The notes below the pieces were generated by a model. The model was not told the DNA's origin, searched no databases, and was given only the letters and a program-made list of their open reading frames with translations. Position numbers and translations under genes: made by a program. DNA of 64,000 nt from Alteraurantiacibacter hainanensis (GTDB lineage: Bacteria > Pseudomonadota > Alphaproteobacteria > Sphingomonadales > Sphingomonadaceae): NCBI RefSeq assembly GCF_036321025.1, contig NZ_JAZAPB010000001.1:434001-498000 (forward strand), read 5' to 3'. Below, one piece after another: positions 1-8,038 of the stretch. Position 1 is the first letter of the stretch, and each line of letters opens with the position of its first letter.

Positions 1-1430
1 AGACATACGGCATCGGTTACCCGGAACTTGCGCGAGTGCGGTCCGAATTGGACAACGTTCGCTCCGACCTTGCGCGCGCCGAGGAAGCGGCCCGGCAGGC
101 CGCCCAGGCACAGGCGAATGCAGAATCGGCTCGGATGCGCGAGATGGCCCGCGCCGAAGCATCGCGCGACGCGGCACGCGCCGGACAGTTGCAGGCGGTC
201 GTTTCATCGCTGACTTCCCGCGCATATCAGAACGCAGCCAACACGCCCCTGCTCGAACAACTGGAACGGGAGGCTGTTGCGACAGCGGCCGCGGTGGCGG
301 AGATCGCCAACCAGATAACCCTCGTCCGGTCCGAGAAGCTCGTTGAAGGCGTGACGTCGAACATCATCTCGCCCGCCATTCCCAATGACCAGCGCATCTC
401 CCCGTCTCCGCTGAAAGTCACCTCGGTGGCAATGATCGGTGCGGCCATTCTTGCGATGATGATCGCCTTCACAATCGACGTGCTCGACGATCGCCTGCGC
501 ACCGTGGATCAAATCCGCAAGTACTTCGGCCTCCGGGTCTTCGGGATGCTGCCCGCGCTGGACGACGGCATATCGACCAAGCTCCGCGAGTCCCCCGTCT
601 TCATGCGGCCACAGTCGCTCTTCTCGGAAGTCGCGCGGTCGATCTATTCGGAAATCCGAGCTCTCATGCCGCTCAACCAGTCGCAGAGCGTGCTCATAAC
701 CTCTCCCCTTCCCGGAGACGGCAAATCGGTCATCGCCCTCACCGTCGCCGCCGCAGCGGTCGCGATGGGCAAGCGGGCGGTCATTCTGGATCTCGATCTG
801 CGGCGCTCGGGAATCCTTCAGGATATCCAGCAGAACATCGACGCGCCCGAGCTGATGGACGTGGTTCGCGGCAACGTGGACCTCCACGCACTTACCGCCC
901 CCCGGGACCCCAAGACGACCGAAGGCGATCAGAAGATTACCGACCTGGTGATTCCCAACGATATCGACGACATGCTGAGCCGGTTCATGCTGCTCAGCGC
1001 TTCGCAGCCGGTGGCAGAGCCTGCTGCCGTTCTCGGGTCGTCGCGTTTTCGCCAGCTCGTGCTCGAACTCAAGGCGCGCTTCGATCTGGTGATCGTGAAT
1101 GCGCCTGCCGTTCTGGCCGTGCGCGATGCCCGCTCCATGTGCGACTACACCGACGACACGCTGCTCGTCGCGAAATGGGGCGACACGACGATCGAGCAGT
1201 TCCGTGCGGCGCTGGAATCGCTCGGCAGCGGGAACGTGGCCGGCTGCGTCTACAACCACGTGGACTATGCCGAACATGCCCGTCGCAAGTACGGCGACTC
1301 GATCCAGTTCTACTACGAAACCGCAAACTACTTCAGCGAAGGCGTGCCCAGGAAGCTGTCGGCCCGCGAAAGGTTCGCCCGCCTCTTCCGTCGCATGCCG
1401 TTCTCCACAATGCGCAGCGCAGCGAACTAA
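1..1430 (+). CDS. Exopolysaccharide chain-length regulator fused to BY-kinase domain (Wzc-like), 5' partial
   Basis: The reading frame is open from position 3, so the gene begins outside the window; the GTG at 36 is only the first internal start-like codon. Counting from that GTG, an Ala/Arg/Glu-rich coiled coil (about 1-100) leads to a Wzz-like membrane segment (about 128-150) and then a cytoplasmic P-loop domain with Walker A SPLPGDGKS (about 223-231) and Walker A' VILDLDLRRSG (about 249-259). The C-terminal tail has a Tyr cluster (YGDSIQFYYETANYF), as expected for an autophosphorylating tyrosine kinase. Such proteins control polymer length and export at the inner membrane. The Walker B strand reads LVIVNAPA, with Asn where BY-kinases normally have Asp, so kinase activity is uncertain. 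The following genes fit exopolysaccharide synthesis. Confidence 0.88.
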   Translation, partial: TYGIGYPELARVRSELDNVRSDLARAEEAARQAAQAQANAESARMREMARAEASRDAARAGQLQAVVSSLTSRAYQNAANTPLLEQLEREAVATAAAVAEIANQITLVRSEKLVEGVTSNIISPAIPNDQRISPSPLKVTSVAMIGAAILAMMIAFTIDVLDDRLRTVDQIRKYFGLRVFGMLPALDDGISTKLRESPVFMRPQSLFSEVARSIYSEIRALMPLNQSQSVLITSPLPGDGKSVIALTVAAAAVAMGKRAVILDLDLRRSGILQDIQQNIDAPELMDVVRGNVDLHALTAPRDPKTTEGDQKITDLVIPNDIDDMLSRFMLLSASQPVAEPAAVLGSSRFRQLVLELKARFDLVIVNAPAVLAVRDARSMCDYTDDTLLVAKWGDTTIEQFRAALESLGSGNVAGCVYNHVDYAEHARRKYGDSIQFYYETANYFSEGVPRKLSARERFARLFRRMPFSTMRSAAN

Positions 1431-1529
1431 CGGACGAGGTCGTGCGTTCCGATGTGATCAGCGACGTTTCCTCGCTTGTCTTGCCATGTCCCAGGTGCCC
1501 CCGCGAGGCCGCACCAAGCCGAGCTTCGC

Positions 1530-1573
1530 GGCAGGGATCAGGAGGATCTGAGGCAGGGATCAGGAGGATCTGA
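1530..1573 (+). repeat. Perfect 22-bp tandem duplication carrying two Shine-Dalgarno sequences
   Basis: Two identical 22-bp units lie head to tail (1530-1551 and 1552-1573). Each contains AGGAGG (1540-1545 and 1562-1567). The second copy is correctly spaced, nine bases, from the ATG at 1577; the first lies one repeat upstream. It is a recent-looking slippage duplication of a ribosome binding site. Confidence 0.9.
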
Positions 1574-1576
1574 GGC

Positions 1577-2143
1577 ATGACCCCGACCTCCTTCTTCGCC
1601 CGCATCTGCGCCCTGGTTCTCCTCGTCGTCCTTTCTCCCTTGCTGATCGCGCTCTGGCTCATCTGCCTGGTCGCCCACGGTCGTCCGGTCATGTTTCGGC
1701 AGTTCCGCGCGGGAAAGGATACGAAGCCTTTCCGGCTGCTGAAGTTTCGCACCATGTGCAATTCGCGCGACGAGGATGGGAATCTTCTTCCCGATGAGCA
1801 GCGCGTCACCGCAGTCGGCACGTTCCTGCGCCGGACGCGGATCGATGAATTGCCGGGACTGGTAAACGTCGTGCGTGGCGACATGGCCTTTGTCGGACCG
1901 CGACCGCTATTGCCGGAGACGATCGAGGAACTGGGCGAGCGCGGACGCAAGCGTTGCGCGGTCAAGCCCGGCCTTACAGGCTGGTCGCAGGTCAACGGCA
2001 ACACGCTGCTCACCCTCGACCAGAAAGTCGCTCTCGACCTATGGTACATCGATCATCGCGGTGCGCTTCTCGATCTCAGGATATTGGCCCTTACGCTCTT
2101 CGTGGTGGTTGCCGGAGAAAGGATACGATCCGGTACCGCCTGA
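1577..2143 (+). CDS. Undecaprenyl-phosphate sugar phosphotransferase (monotopic, PglC-like)
   Basis: This 188-residue protein should start repeat-unit assembly by moving a sugar-1-phosphate from a nucleotide sugar to undecaprenyl phosphate on the inner membrane. It has one N-terminal hydrophobic segment (about 8-34), then the family motifs KFRTM (56-60), the catalytic Asp-Glu pair in RIDELPGL (D90, E91), GPRP (107-110) and PGLTGWSQVNG (131-141). The length matches the minimal PglC-type core rather than the longer multi-spanning WcaJ type. The start has a strong AGGAGG nine bases upstream, inside a duplicated 22-bp unit. Its place directly after the Wzc-like gene supports a role as priming enzyme. 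The sugar transferred cannot be read from the sequence. Confidence 0.9.
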   Translation: MTPTSFFARICALVLLVVLSPLLIALWLICLVAHGRPVMFRQFRAGKDTKPFRLLKFRTMCNSRDEDGNLLPDEQRVTAVGTFLRRTRIDELPGLVNVVRGDMAFVGPRPLLPETIEELGERGRKRCAVKPGLTGWSQVNGNTLLTLDQKVALDLWYIDHRGALLDLRILALTLFVVVAGERIRSGTA

Positions 2144-2226
2144 CCTTCTAGCGGGATGCAGCGATCATGGCTGCTGTCCGGCCAGGCGAAGCCGATCTCG
2201 AAGCCTATGAAAGGGACCAAAGCCCA

Positions 2227-3198
2227 ATGACTTCCAAGCCCCTATCGGTTCTTTTCACTTCGGCCGGCAGACGGGTTGAACTGGTCAACTGCTTCACCGC
2301 GGCAGCGCAGAAGCTTGGCGTTTCGATCTCGACCCACGCCTGCGATCTGAAGCCGGAATTGAGCGCGGCATGCCATGTCGCTTCCCAGTCCTTCGCCGTT
2401 CCGCGCTGTGATACGCCCGACTACGTCGAGAGGCTTCTGGAATACTGCGACCGGCACAAGATCGACCTGCTGATCCCGACAATCGATCCCGAATTGTATC
2501 CCCTTGCCCTTGCCAAGCGGCAATTTGCCGAGGTCGGCACCAGGGTCCATGTCAGCGGGCCGGAAACGATCGAGATCGTGCGCGACAAGGCCCGGACAAC
2601 CGAAGTCCTGCAAGACCACGGCGTGCCTGTCCCCAAAACGGGCAGCGTCGAGGCAGCGAGGGAGCACCCCGAGGACTGGGAATGGCCGGCATTCATCAAG
2701 CCATCGGGCGGGAGCGCCAGCCGGGGCATCGATATCATCGAGAGCCCGAGCATGATCGCCGATTCCTACGACGAACCGATGATCCTTCAGCAGTTGCTGA
2801 AAGGAGACGAGTACACGATCAACATGATGGTCGATGAAGACGGCGCTATACGCGCGGTCATTCCGCACAGGCGCCTGTCGGTAAGGGCCGGCGAGGTCGA
2901 GAAGGGTGTGACGGTCCGCAGATCGGACATCGATGATATCGCCGCCCGGATCGTGGAGGCCCTGCCAGATCCCGAAGGCGTGATGTGTTTCCAGCTGATC
3001 GCCGACGAACGCACCGGGCCGCGCGTCTTCGAAATCAACGCCCGGTTCGGGGGCGGCTACCCCCTTGCCGATCGCGCCGGAGCGCGCTTCGCCGAGAGGC
3101 TGCTCTATCAGCTCGGCGACGGAACCGGGTGGACTGACAGCCCATGGAAGGAGGGCGTGACCATGCTCCGGTATGACGCGGCGGTTTTCCTTGATTGA
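2227..3198 (+). CDS. ATP-grasp domain protein (carbamoyl-phosphate synthase large-subunit-like)
   Basis: ATP-grasp enzymes join a carboxylate to an amine or thiol through an acyl phosphate. The 323-residue product begins LSVLFTSAGRRVELV, a Rossmann-like pre-ATP-grasp fold, continues with the ATP-binding stretch around FIKPSGGSASRGI, and ends with the metal-binding part FEINARFGGGYP. I place the start at the ATG at 2227, because the fold begins there and GAAAGGGA lies just upstream; the frame is open to an ATG at 2167. Its 3' end overlaps the following HAD gene by 26 bases, so the two are probably translated together. ATP-grasp/HAD pairs occur in surface polysaccharide loci, where an amino acid or similar group may be attached to a sugar; the substrate here is unknown. 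Confidence 0.82.
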   Translation: MTSKPLSVLFTSAGRRVELVNCFTAAAQKLGVSISTHACDLKPELSAACHVASQSFAVPRCDTPDYVERLLEYCDRHKIDLLIPTIDPELYPLALAKRQFAEVGTRVHVSGPETIEIVRDKARTTEVLQDHGVPVPKTGSVEAAREHPEDWEWPAFIKPSGGSASRGIDIIESPSMIADSYDEPMILQQLLKGDEYTINMMVDEDGAIRAVIPHRRLSVRAGEVEKGVTVRRSDIDDIAARIVEALPDPEGVMCFQLIADERTGPRVFEINARFGGGYPLADRAGARFAERLLYQLGDGTGWTDSPWKEGVTMLRYDAAVFLD

Positions 3199-3871
3199 GA
3201 TCGAAGCCGAGGTCCTGGTCTTCGATCTCGACGATACCCTCTATCTGGAAAGGGACTTCGCCGAGAGCGGCTATCGTTCCATCGCCCGGCATTTCGGCGA
3301 CGAGGTGGGTGGAGACCTGTTCGCTTCCGAGTGTCGCAGTCTCCTGGCCAAGGGCACGAGAGGAAACATCTTCGACCTCGCGCTGTCGCGCTGTCGCATC
3401 GAGTCGACGCCCGAGCTGATCGACACGCTGGTACGGCACTATCGAACCCATTCCCCGGAAATCGCCTTCTGCGAAGATGTCTCGCGCTTCTTCGATCGCG
3501 GGGTCGACATGCCGACGGGTCTGATTACCGATGGCCCGAAGGAGGGACAACGCGCCAAGATCGCGGCGCTGGGACTGGACAGGACCATCGATCACGTGGT
3601 GGTGACCGGAGAGTGGTCGAAGGAATTCTCAAAACCGCACCCGAGGGCCTTCGAATTGATCGAGAGCCTCACCTCGTCTTCGAAGCACAATCTCGTCTAT
3701 ATCGCTGACAACGCGGCGAAGGATTTCATCGGTCCCAGGCAACTGGGTTGGCAAACTGTCCAGATCGTCCGTTCCGGCCGCATCCATGACGGATCGCCCG
3801 CCAAGCCCGGACACGAGGCGGACCACGTCGTCACGTCTTTCGACGAGCTCCAGATCAGATCCAGGGCCTGA
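3173..3871 (+). CDS. HAD-superfamily hydrolase
   Basis: This is a 232-residue haloacid-dehalogenase-type phosphatase. Motif I is VFDLDDTLY with the nucleophile and acid/base aspartates, motif II is the Thr in GLITDG, the conserved Lys is in SKPHP, and motif III is YIADNAAKDF. The cap region between motifs I and II is helical and of the C1 type. The start overlaps the end of the ATP-grasp gene by 26 bases, which implies coupled expression and probably a shared pathway. A role in removing a phosphate from a sugar or modified-sugar intermediate is inferred from context only. Confidence 0.85.
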   Translation: MTRRFSLIEIEAEVLVFDLDDTLYLERDFAESGYRSIARHFGDEVGGDLFASECRSLLAKGTRGNIFDLALSRCRIESTPELIDTLVRHYRTHSPEIAFCEDVSRFFDRGVDMPTGLITDGPKEGQRAKIAALGLDRTIDHVVVTGEWSKEFSKPHPRAFELIESLTSSSKHNLVYIADNAAKDFIGPRQLGWQTVQIVRSGRIHDGSPAKPGHEADHVVTSFDELQIRSRA

Positions 3872-3902
3872 AGCAGGCGCCCACGCGCTTCGTCTCGCGG
3901 AA

Positions 3903-5036
3903 TCACATCGGATTTACGGGCGGATTGTATTCGCGCATCACGTCGAGCGGGCGTTTCTGCGAATAGGCCACCATGGCATCCGGGTCGGGGTAGCCCACAC
4001 CCATGAAAAACACGGGCCTCTCGTATCCCTTCAGGCCGAGGACTTTCTCCGCCCTTCTTTCGTGGGCCTCGAGATCGGGCCAGTTGAAGATGCAGGAGGC
4101 CAGTCCGAGCGTTTCCAGAGCATATGAAAATGACATCGCTGCAAGCGATCCGTCGATGTAGGGAACGTGCCGGTCTTTCTCGTCGTAGAACGCGTCCAGC
4201 GTTCCCAGGACGATCACGATAACCGGAATGTTGTGCTTGAACCCGGAGGTGCCACCCGGCAGCGAGGCCACCGTGTCGATGACATCGGGATCGTCGAAAA
4301 CGAGGAACCGGAAGGGCTGGCGGTTGCATGCGCTCGGAGAGAGGCCGGCAACCGTAAAGGCCTTGTCGAGCAATTCGCGGGGAACCGGCTTCTGCTCGAA
4401 CCAGCGCACCGACCGTCTCTTGACGGCCAGCTTTTCCAGCTGTTCGTAGGTCACCGGATTTTCGTCGAGGAGGCGCTTGTACGGAATGCGCTTCACGGTA
4501 TCGACGCAGCCGTCTTCAGGTGCGGGACATTGCTCGAAAACCTCGCGGGCGTGGTCCACTACCGGGTCGGAGCCCACGGCATTGAAGTATTCCTGAAGCA
4601 CATCGTAACCCCAGCGCAGAGAATCGAGAGACCTTTCCTGCGAGCGAGCCGGGTCGGCGACGATCTTGCGATAGACGTTTACTGTCTCGAGAATGTAGTC
4701 CTTCGCGAACACCGGGCGCCGGGGCCGCATCAGCAGGCCCTTTTCCAGCCGATGGACGTTGCGGCGCATCAGGAAGATGTTGGCGTCGTTCTCCTGAAGT
4801 TCGGCATGATACTTCGCGATCCCCAGGAGCACCCCCCGTTCCTCTCGCTGGAATTTCCACGAAAGCAAAGAGTAGTAGGCCGAGGCCAGGGGCTTCATCC
4901 TCGACGATAGTTTCCAGAAGGCGGTCTGCGCCGAAGTGGCCAGTCGGCTCGTCCCCGATTCCCTGAAAAACAGCCGCGCATCGCGCAGCCGATCAACATG
5001 ATGGTCGGACAACATCTTTTTAACGAGCGGTTTCAT
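3903..5036 (-). CDS. Nitroreductase-family protein with long N-terminal extension
   Basis: The C-terminal half is a nitroreductase/FMN-binding fold: RRSVRWFEQKPVP starts the domain, SPSACNRQPFRF is the typical flavin/substrate segment, and a glycine-containing GLASCIFNW lies near the end. About 180 residues in front of it match no domain I recognise, which makes the protein (377 aa) much longer than ordinary nitroreductases. The frame extends to 5123, but the ATG at 5036 is preceded by GGAG about nine bases upstream and is preferred. It sits 127 bases after the polysaccharide pyruvyl transferase gene on the same strand. A redox step in making or modifying a sugar or its substituent is a guess from context. 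Confidence 0.75.
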   Translation of the reverse strand: MKPLVKKMLSDHHVDRLRDARLFFRESGTSRLATSAQTAFWKLSSRMKPLASAYYSLLSWKFQREERGVLLGIAKYHAELQENDANIFLMRRNVHRLEKGLLMRPRRPVFAKDYILETVNVYRKIVADPARSQERSLDSLRWGYDVLQEYFNAVGSDPVVDHAREVFEQCPAPEDGCVDTVKRIPYKRLLDENPVTYEQLEKLAVKRRSVRWFEQKPVPRELLDKAFTVAGLSPSACNRQPFRFLVFDDPDVIDTVASLPGGTSGFKHNIPVIVIVLGTLDAFYDEKDRHVPYIDGSLAAMSFSYALETLGLASCIFNWPDLEAHERRAEKVLGLKGYERPVFFMGVGYPDPDAMVAYSQKRPLDVMREYNPPVNPM

Positions 5037-5163
5037 TACAAAGATTCTCCATGGAAACGCCGCGTCCAGCCCTGGGAAGGGCTGGGGCGCAAAATAACTC
5101 CTCACGAATCTATTGAATTCCAATTCGGTCTGGAATTTCTGCTTAAAACTTTCTGGCCATTGT

Positions 5164-6381
5164 TCAATCGTTCAGTGCTTCAAGTGCATCCTTTACAACA
5201 GAGCTGGATTGGATCTTCGCAAGACCTTCTTTTATGCGCTTCGATTCTTCAGAATACCTGACGCTCATTTCATCGATTTTCTCGATGATCTGATCGAATC
5301 CCGGATTTCTAACGTCGAAGACGTAGTCCTGTTGCTGGAAATGCGCCGCAAGGTCGGTGTACTTTGCCGCCCAGCCGAAGATGATGGCCGGGACACCGCT
5401 CCTGTAGGCGAAAATAATCGAGTGGTAGCGTGATGCGACCACGTACTTGAACCGGCTGATCATCTCGATCAGCGTGGGGCTGGAATAGTCCCCGGTGATT
5501 ACCGTGACCTTGTCCCTGTTCTTCGATTCCTTCAGGATTTCTTCGGTGAGATCCAAGTCCGCCGTAGAGGTGTTGAGGAAGTAGACCTTCTCCCCGCTGT
5601 CCACCAGCTTGTCCAGGATGCGCGCATAAAGCGCGCGGACCTTCGCGGGATCGCCGATCCGGAAGAGATTTTCATTCACGATGAAGCCGACGGAATCCTC
5701 ATCCGGATATTCGATCGACTGGGCGGAGCCGGATTCGAGAATGTCGCTGCTTGTCGGGAAAGGCTTCTCCCTGAGGACGATGTCGGCGGACAGTTCGACG
5801 TTGTTCAATCCCAGCGCCTTCAGGCACTCGTAGCCTTCCCTTTCACGCGCGTAGACCTTCGAACAGTAGCTCAGTTCATGCTTCACCCGCTGGAGGTATT
5901 CGGCGTCATCGTCCTCCCCCCAGTCGAACGGTCCGAAACTCTGCGGCATGAGGACGATCTTCTTGCCGTAGCGCCTCGCCATCCTGATCGTGTCCAGCAG
6001 GCGTTCCCCTGCTCCCTTGCTCCATCCGGAGCCGAGAGTGTATCCGCTCGCATCGAAGATGGCGTCCGCTTCCTGCAGCGCCTTGTTCATCTCCGCGATC
6101 TTGCCGTTCCACTTGTCCGTCTTTCTCATGAAGGCGGCGAGGCGGGTCAGGAAATGTGTGAGGAACAGGGTCCGGTCGAGCTTATACTTGAAGACGAGAC
6201 GGGTGTAATCGTCATGCGGCAGGAGCTTGAACGCGTATTGGTCGGGATCGTCCGTCTTGAAGGCGAAGCCGATGACCTCGCAATCCGCGTGACGCGCCTT
6301 GAGAGCATAATAGAGCGAAAGAAACATGGCCTGGGAGCCTTTGTTTCGCATTTGTATGCCGGTTACGATGAACTTCTTCAT
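5164..6381 (-). CDS. Polysaccharide pyruvyl transferase family protein (CsaB/WcaK-like)
   Basis: The 405-residue product fits enzymes that add pyruvate ketals to sugars of exopolysaccharides or cell-wall polymers. The N-terminus MKKFIVTGIQMRNKGSQAM has the family glycine/asparagine loop, LMPQSFGPF lies mid-protein, and the C-terminal half holds the nucleotide-site-like ASRYHSIIFAYRSGVPAI. A pyruvyl group gives the polymer negative charge and is a common ligand for surface-layer proteins. The gene is convergent with the HAD gene through the nitroreductase gene that follows it. Donor and acceptor cannot be inferred. Confidence 0.85.
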   Translation of the reverse strand: MKKFIVTGIQMRNKGSQAMFLSLYYALKARHADCEVIGFAFKTDDPDQYAFKLLPHDDYTRLVFKYKLDRTLFLTHFLTRLAAFMRKTDKWNGKIAEMNKALQEADAIFDASGYTLGSGWSKGAGERLLDTIRMARRYGKKIVLMPQSFGPFDWGEDDDAEYLQRVKHELSYCSKVYAREREGYECLKALGLNNVELSADIVLREKPFPTSSDILESGSAQSIEYPDEDSVGFIVNENLFRIGDPAKVRALYARILDKLVDSGEKVYFLNTSTADLDLTEEILKESKNRDKVTVITGDYSSPTLIEMISRFKYVVASRYHSIIFAYRSGVPAIIFGWAAKYTDLAAHFQQQDYVFDVRNPGFDQIIEKIDEMSVRYSEESKRIKEGLAKIQSSSVVKDALEALND

Positions 6382-6704
6382 GGCGCGTAATCATCTCGTT
6401 TCTTCACGCAGAGCCAGGCTGTGGACGTGCTCGTCAGCTTTTCCAGTCCACCTGTTCACTCCGTGCGCAGGACCGGTCGGGTCAGCGCTGTTGGCAAATG
6501 CTCCTCACGCTCTTCGCAATTGCAACGAAGTCCGCAAGTCACGTGACAAAGGCCATCGTTGTTGACGACGTCTTCATCCGCAGGCCTACCATCCGGCATG
6601 CTGCGGCGCAGTTGCTAAAACGGACTAACTCATTATCGGTGGGGCCCAGGCCCGGTGCGAACGGACCGATGCCCTTCACCGTGCAGAGCCTAGCCGTCAG
6701 CGTC
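6382..6704. other. Intergenic region, no gene recognised
   Basis: These 323 bases lie upstream of the pyruvyl transferase gene and downstream of the sulfotransferase gene, both on the minus strand. They should hold the promoter of the pyruvyl transferase/nitroreductase pair. Open frames across it lack homologous-looking motifs. I see no clear terminator or repeat. Confidence 0.5.
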
Positions 6705-7544
6705 TTACCTCGCCCGATCCATCGGCCGGTACCAGTGACTGAGCGAATGGCCGCTCATCTTCTCCAGTGCCTCGATCGAAGGGCCGAAGTAGTCGTTGAG
6801 CCGCTTGCGCAGATCCTCCGTCAGCGGAGGATATTCCGTTTCCCTCGCCAGCGACGCCCGAATGGTCTCGAACGCGCTCGTGCCCCGCAGCGGACGCACA
6901 ATCGGCTTCATCCATCCAAAGCGCTTGCGCACCTGTGCGGGAACGACCGGTTCGGCCTTGTCCTTCACCTTCCTGCGTGCAGCTGGCGCAAGCTGGCGTG
7001 GCGGCAGACCCAGGTGATCGCGTACCCGTGAGATCTGCTTTTGGGGGTCTTGCAAAACCCCCTCGAAGAACAGGATGAGCAGCCGCTCACGACCGAAGAG
7101 GTCGATGTACCCTTGCAGATGCGACGCGAAATTCCCGGCAACCAGCAAGCGGAAATTCTCGCTCTGCACGGGATCGAGGTAGGATTCGATATCCGATCCG
7201 ACATCGCCCCGCCTGAACAGCATGCAGTAGTTCGAATAGGCGCGCTCGACCGGATTGCGCAGCTGGGCAATCAGCTTCACGTGAGGCATCACGCGGTGCA
7301 TGCGTTCCGCTGATTGGGACTCGTAAAGGTAGGAATTGGATTTCTCGCCGACGGTTTTCCCGCTGAGATCGCCATCGAATTGCGACAGATACCACTCTTC
7401 CCCGCGATCATACTCCCTGGAGAAGTAGTGGAGTTCGGGGTCGGGCATGTAGATCGCCGGGTCCGCCTGCAACTGGGTCTGCAGCCAGGTTGTCGCCGAT
7501 TTCGCAGCGCCTACGACGACAAAGTCGATATCAGTGAACCGCAT
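6705..7544 (-). CDS. Sulfotransferase family protein
   Basis: The 279-residue product has the PAPS-binding signature of sulfotransferases: the 5'-phosphosulfate loop DFVVVGAAKSATTWL at the N-terminus and the 3'-phosphate segment QLRNPVERAYSNY about 95 residues further on. The C-terminal end DYFGPSIEALEKMSG resembles the family end of carbohydrate sulfotransferases. A TTG-initiated frame begins two codons earlier at 7550, but the ATG at 7544 is the simpler start. In a locus with a sugar phosphotransferase and glycosyltransferase it most likely adds sulfate to the exopolysaccharide, a modification typical of marine bacteria. The acceptor is not known. Confidence 0.87.
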   Translation of the reverse strand: MRFTDIDFVVVGAAKSATTWLQTQLQADPAIYMPDPELHYFSREYDRGEEWYLSQFDGDLSGKTVGEKSNSYLYESQSAERMHRVMPHVKLIAQLRNPVERAYSNYCMLFRRGDVGSDIESYLDPVQSENFRLLVAGNFASHLQGYIDLFGRERLLILFFEGVLQDPQKQISRVRDHLGLPPRQLAPAARRKVKDKAEPVVPAQVRKRFGWMKPIVRPLRGTSAFETIRASLARETEYPPLTEDLRKRLNDYFGPSIEALEKMSGHSLSHWYRPMDRAR

Positions 7545-8038
7545 CAGCAAGCGAACCCTTCGAATGACTCGTCGAGACGGTTCCCTTCATGCCAGAGTGC
7601 AATCCACGTCTAGGATCGCGCCGGACGAAAAGTTCGACCATCAGGCTCAATGCTAGAAAGATGGCCGAGTAAAAATCCCTTTGCAATCATCCTCATGGAT
7701 AGTGTGCCTTGCTCTCTCAGGTAGGTGGCCGCCGCTAGAACCCGGTCTGCCGCGTCTATCGGGGCGCAACGCCTTGCAAGACGAGGCAAACCCGCCGGAA
7801 TCGCTGGAACCGGCCGCCTCGCCCGGACCATCGAAAAGGTGTTAGTCCGTTTTCCCAAATGCAGCGCGACTGGCCTGCTGGTAGTCCGCCACCCGACAAG
7901 TGGTTTCCATGAATGGCGTTTTCCACGTCTGCCCGAGCCCCGTGATCGTGATGCAACGTGCCCCAACGAGGGACTGGTGCAGAGGAAAAAGCGCGGAAGC
8001 GGAATAGTTGAGGCAGACCGGCGCGAGGGGGGGGAAGG
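7545..8038. other. Intergenic region between divergent sulfotransferase and glycosyltransferase genes
   Basis: About 490 bases separate the two divergent genes. The region must contain both promoters. A strong G-rich ribosome binding site lies immediately before 8039. Minus-strand frames here (for example 7610-8182) run into the glycosyltransferase gene and show no protein-like motifs. I see no further feature. Confidence 0.5.

Noticed and set aside
204..1277. Long minus-strand frame (357 codons) opposite the BY-kinase gene
   Set aside because: It is antisense to clear kinase motifs; long antisense frames are common at high GC.
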